64,000 nt of DNA from G020348185 sp964525045. GTDB lineage: Bacteria > Nitrospirota > Nitrospiria > Nitrospirales > UBA8639. The stretch spans positions 62,001 to 126,000 of the forward strand of contig CAZGFD010000001.1 of the NCBI GenBank assembly GCA_964525045.1. The letters run 5' to 3'. Positions 61,601 through 64,000 of the stretch are shown in pieces. Position 1 is the first letter of the stretch. Each line of letters opens with the position of its first letter. Both the position numbers and the translations under genes were made by a program. The notes beneath the pieces are model-generated. The model saw only the letters and a program-made list of their open reading frames with translations, had not been told where the DNA came from and did no database searches.

Positions 61601-62805
61601 AAAAGTATCCCGTGGTGTATGGCGCGAAAATCCAGGTAAAGGATGGAGAAAAGGTCGATGTTGGTCAGAAGATTGTCGAATGGGACCCGTATTCTCTCAC
61701 GATTTTGACTGAAGTCGGAGGGAAGATTGCCTTTGGCGATATCACGGAAGGGGTCACCATGAAAGAGGAGGTGGATGAGGTTACCGGCCTATCCAGGAAA
61801 GTGGTCATTGAACAGGCGGGGACCAACCTCAGGCCGAGACTATCTATTAAGGATGATTCGGGAAAAACCGCCAAATTGAATTCAGGGGCTCCGGCTCGAT
61901 ATTTGTTGCCGGTGGGTGCCCATATTTTCGTTGAAAAAGGAACGGTTGTTCATCCTGGTGACGTTCTGGCCAAAATTCCTCGAGAGACCACCAAAACCAA
62001 GGACATCACCGGTGGGTTGCCTCGGGTGGCCGAACTCTTTGAAGCCAGGAAACCTAAAGAGCAAGCAGTAGTAAGCGAGATCGATGGTGAAGTGGCATTT
62101 GGCGGGTTTGTCAAGGGAATGCGAAAGGTGACCGTCGATAACAAAATCGGGGATTTAAAGGAGTATTTCATTCCGCGTGGACGTCATGTCAATGTCCATG
62201 AGGGTGATTGGGTTCGGGCCGGTGAGCCTTTGATGGACGGTTCCGCTAACCCCCACGACATTCTCAGTGTTTTGGGACCTCGGGAGCTCCAAAAATATTT
62301 GGTGAATGAAGTGCAGGAGGTCTATCGTCTTCAAGGTGTGGTCATTAATGACAAGCATATTGAAGTGATTACGCGACAAATGCTGAGAAAGATTCGCATT
62401 GAGGATGCCGGCGATACCTCGTTTTTGCCGGGTACCCAGGTGAATAAATTCGCATTTGAGGATGAAAACGAGCGGGTATTGGCTGAGGGAGGGACCCCGG
62501 CAATTGGAAAACCGGTGTTGTTGGGTATTACCAAGGCGTCCTTAAGTACCGACAGCTTCATTTCTGGAGCGTCTTTCCAAGAGACGACGCGTGTTTTGAC
62601 TGAGGCCGCGATTAATGGGCGGGTCGATGACCTTCGTGGTCTCAAGGAAAATGTTATTGTCGGCAGATTGATCCCTGCGGGAACAGGATTCTCAGAATAT
62701 CGTGAAACGTTTGTTCCAAAACCCACTCAGAAGGAAGAGTTAACGACTGAAGCAGAAAATGCCTTAGAGGGTGTCGGAGTATCTACTGTTCCAACCGAAG
62801 AGTAA
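58639..62805 (+). CDS. rpoC: DNA-directed RNA polymerase subunit beta-prime
   Basis: 1388 aa. N-terminal zinc ribbon ([23 protein letters not shown]), [23 protein letters not shown], active-site [16 protein letters not shown], bridge/trigger region ([37 protein letters not shown]), second Cys cluster [17 protein letters not shown], and [28 protein letters not shown]-type segment (here starts KGEPVG). TTG start with GCGGAGG eight bases upstream. Ends 131 bases before rpsL. Confidence 0.98.
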   Translation: [1388 protein letters not shown]

Positions 62806-62837
62806 ACGATTGGAATATAAAAGGGTGTATTGAATTC

Positions 62838-62866
62838 TTGACACCGAATAGGTCCATCTATATAAT
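62838..62866 (+). promoter_or_regulatory. perfect consensus promoter for the str operon (rpsL-rpsG-fusA)
   Basis: TTGACA (62838-62843), 17-base spacer, TATAAT (62861-62866): all twelve positions match consensus with ideal spacing. Expected transcript start near 62873, leaving a leader of about 64 bases. Confidence 0.85.
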
Positions 62867-62936
62867 CAGCCGGTTTGGCAAAGGAAAATGATTTAATTTT
62901 CCATCCGTTACAAAATCGGTTAGGAAAGAGGTTGTA

Positions 62937-63308
62937 ATGCCGACCGTCAATCAATTGGTTCGACTTGGCCGTAAAAGTCTTCGCGCAAAAAGCAAAAGTC
63001 CTGCGCTGAATCGTTGTCCGCAAAGACGAGGGGTCTGCCTTCGAGTGTATACCACAACTCCTAAAAAGCCAAACTCGGCCCTTCGGAAAGTGGCCAGAGT
63101 TCGGTTGACAACGGGAGTGGAAGTGACCACCTACATTCCAGGAATGGGACATAATCTTCAGGAGCACTCCATTGTCTTAATTCGTGGAGGGCGGGTGAAG
63201 GACTTGCCGGGCGTTCGTTACCATATGGTTCGCGGTGCATTAGATGCAGTGGGAGTTGCCAACCGAAAGCAGGGTCGATCAAAGTATGGTGCCAAGAGGC
63301 CCAAGTAA
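62937..63308 (+). CDS. rpsL: 30S ribosomal protein S12
   Basis: 123 aa decoding-centre protein: PTVNQLVRLGRKSL, RGVCLRVYTTTPKKPNSALRKVARVRLT (Lys at the streptomycin-sensitive position), GHNLQEHSIVLIRGGRVKDLPGVRYH (site of the usual Asp beta-methylthiolation, here D in VKDLPG). GGAAAGAGG lies upstream of the ATG. Confidence 0.98.
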   Translation: MPTVNQLVRLGRKSLRAKSKSPALNRCPQRRGVCLRVYTTTPKKPNSALRKVARVRLTTGVEVTTYIPGMGHNLQEHSIVLIRGGRVKDLPGVRYHMVRGALDAVGVANRKQGRSKYGAKRPK

Positions 63309-63361
63309 TCCTTCATTGGCCCTTTCTCTTCCCTTCTGACCAAATTGAAAGTTTAAGGAAT

Positions 63362-63832
63362 ATGCCAAGAAGGCCTATTGTTCTCCATAAGAAAATTTCC
63401 TACGACCCTCGTTTCCATGATGTGGTGGTTGGGAGATTTCTCAATATTTTAATGAACGATGGAAAGAAGAGTACCGCCGAACGAGTATGTTACGGTGCCT
63501 TTGATCTCATTGAGTCGAAAACGGGAAATGAGCCGTTAAAGGTTTTTCAGGCAGCTCTCGGTAATGTAAAGCCTGTGGTGGAAGTAAAATCCCGTCGGGT
63601 GGGTGGAGCATCCTATCAAGTGCCGGTTGAGATCCGGCCGGTACGTCAAATTGCCTTGGCTCTTCGTTGGATTAAGCAAAGCGCCCAGGCAAGAGCGGGC
63701 AAGAGCATGCAGGAAAAACTTGCTGCCGAGCTGATTGATGCTGCCAATAATGCTGGATCGGCTGTCAGGAAACGAGACGATACGCATCGCATGGCCGAGG
63801 CCAACCGGGCCTTTGCCCATTATCGTTGGTAA
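63362..63832 (+). CDS. rpsG: 30S ribosomal protein S7
   Basis: 156 aa head-organising protein: MPRRPIVLHKKISYDPRFHDVVVGRFLNILMNDGKKSTAERV, VKPVVEVKSRRVGGASYQVPVEIRPVRQ, ALRWIKQSAQAR, RMAEANRAFAHYRW. AAGGAAT precedes the ATG. In E. coli S7 is the operon repressor; here a structured spacer follows. Confidence 0.98.
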   Translation: MPRRPIVLHKKISYDPRFHDVVVGRFLNILMNDGKKSTAERVCYGAFDLIESKTGNEPLKVFQAALGNVKPVVEVKSRRVGGASYQVPVEIRPVRQIALALRWIKQSAQARAGKSMQEKLAAELIDAANNAGSAVRKRDDTHRMAEANRAFAHYRW

Positions 63833-63845
63833 GAAGATAATCGTG

Positions 63846-63919
63846 TGCTGCAGGTGATCCACCGGGGTGAGGGTATTCCCTCGCTCTTTGGCAGGATGAC
63901 GGGTGGTTTTCCTGCAGCA
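63846..63919 (+). promoter_or_regulatory. structured RNA element between rpsG and fusA
   Basis: Nested stems: outer TGCTGCAGG/CCTGCAGCA (63846-63854 with 63911-63919, 9 bp), middle CCACC/GGTGG (63859-63863 with 63902-63906), and inner GAGGG-TATT-CCCTC (63869-63882). No T-run follows, so it is not an ordinary terminator. Could be an S7-binding or mRNA-stability element. Confidence 0.5.
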
Positions 63920-63937
63920 TTCTTTCGTGAGGACAAG

Positions 63938-64000
63938 GTGAGTACGGAATATCCGCTCAGTCAAACCAGAAATATCGGCATCATGGCTCATATTGATGCT
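63938..64000 (+). CDS. fusA: elongation factor G, first 21 codons (continues beyond window)
   Basis: GTG start 63938 with GAGGACAAG just before it; peptide STEYPLSQTRNIGIMAHIDA is the EF-G N-terminus entering the G1 loop (AHIDAGKTT in the family). The gene is cut by the window end. Third gene of the str operon. Confidence 0.93.
   Translation, partial: MSTEYPLSQTRNIGIMAHIDA

Overview
This is a chromosomal window packed with housekeeping genes from a Gram-negative-type bacterium. The best guess is the phylum Nitrospirota (Nitrospira or a close relative). That rests on family-level recognition, not on a search: a Pup gene, a tandem PCP-reductase-domain protein in a genome with no visible photosynthesis genes, an EF-Tu with an insertion in switch I, a FabL-like enoyl reductase inside the fab cluster, and many short AT-rich dispersed repeats between genes. 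Base composition looks close to 50 percent GC by eye. No phage, CRISPR array, intact insertion sequence or rRNA operon was seen. The most plausible mobile items are two decayed MITE-like elements.

Layout. 1-4.8 kb: the end of ftsZ, then pgeF, yggS, yggT, divIVA and a serine hydrolase (cell division and envelope). 5-6.3 kb: an unknown minus-strand gene and pgsA. 6.3-11.2 kb: pilB, pilT and pilC, with repeat-filled spacers. 11.2-16 kb: ispE, prs, the L25 gene, pth and ychF. 16.4-18.3 kb: rpsF, ssb, rpsR, a DUF177 gene and rpmF. 18.3-25.9 kb: the fatty-acid block plsX-fabH-fabL-like-fabD-fabG-acpP-fabF, then rnc. 26-30.2 kb: a periplasmic cyclophilin, two minus-strand genes, folD and panB. 30.5-36 kb: an aromatic amino-acid operon (pheA-hisC-aroF-tyrA-aroA). 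36-41.6 kb: cmk, plsC, rpsA, sppA, an HU/IHF-like gene and a tandem PCP_red gene. 41.7-43.8 kb: minus-strand RNase H, a TPR lipoprotein and tRNA-Val. 43.9-48.9 kb: pup, recJ, rel and a DUF192 gene. 49-64 kb: tRNA-Tyr/Gly/Thr, tuf, rpmG, tRNA-Trp, secE, nusG, rplK, rplA, rplJ-rplL, rpoB, rpoC, rpsL, rpsG and the first codons of fusA.

The genes form recognisable pathway units. One makes phospholipid precursors (plsX, plsC, pgsA and the fab genes). One makes phenylalanine and tyrosine. The last 15 kb is the classical tuf-secE-nusG-rplKAJL-rpoBC-str super-cluster, driven by at least two near-consensus sigma70-type promoters.

The most unusual observations are four. L10 and L7/L12 are encoded in one uninterrupted reading frame, with an internal Shine-Dalgarno and ATG at the junction. 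An RNA element before rpoC lets one 9-nt arm pair either with a hairpin partner or with the rpoC start site. EF-Tu carries a 5-residue insertion in switch I and has unusual codon use. A Pup gene stands apart from any proteasome gene.
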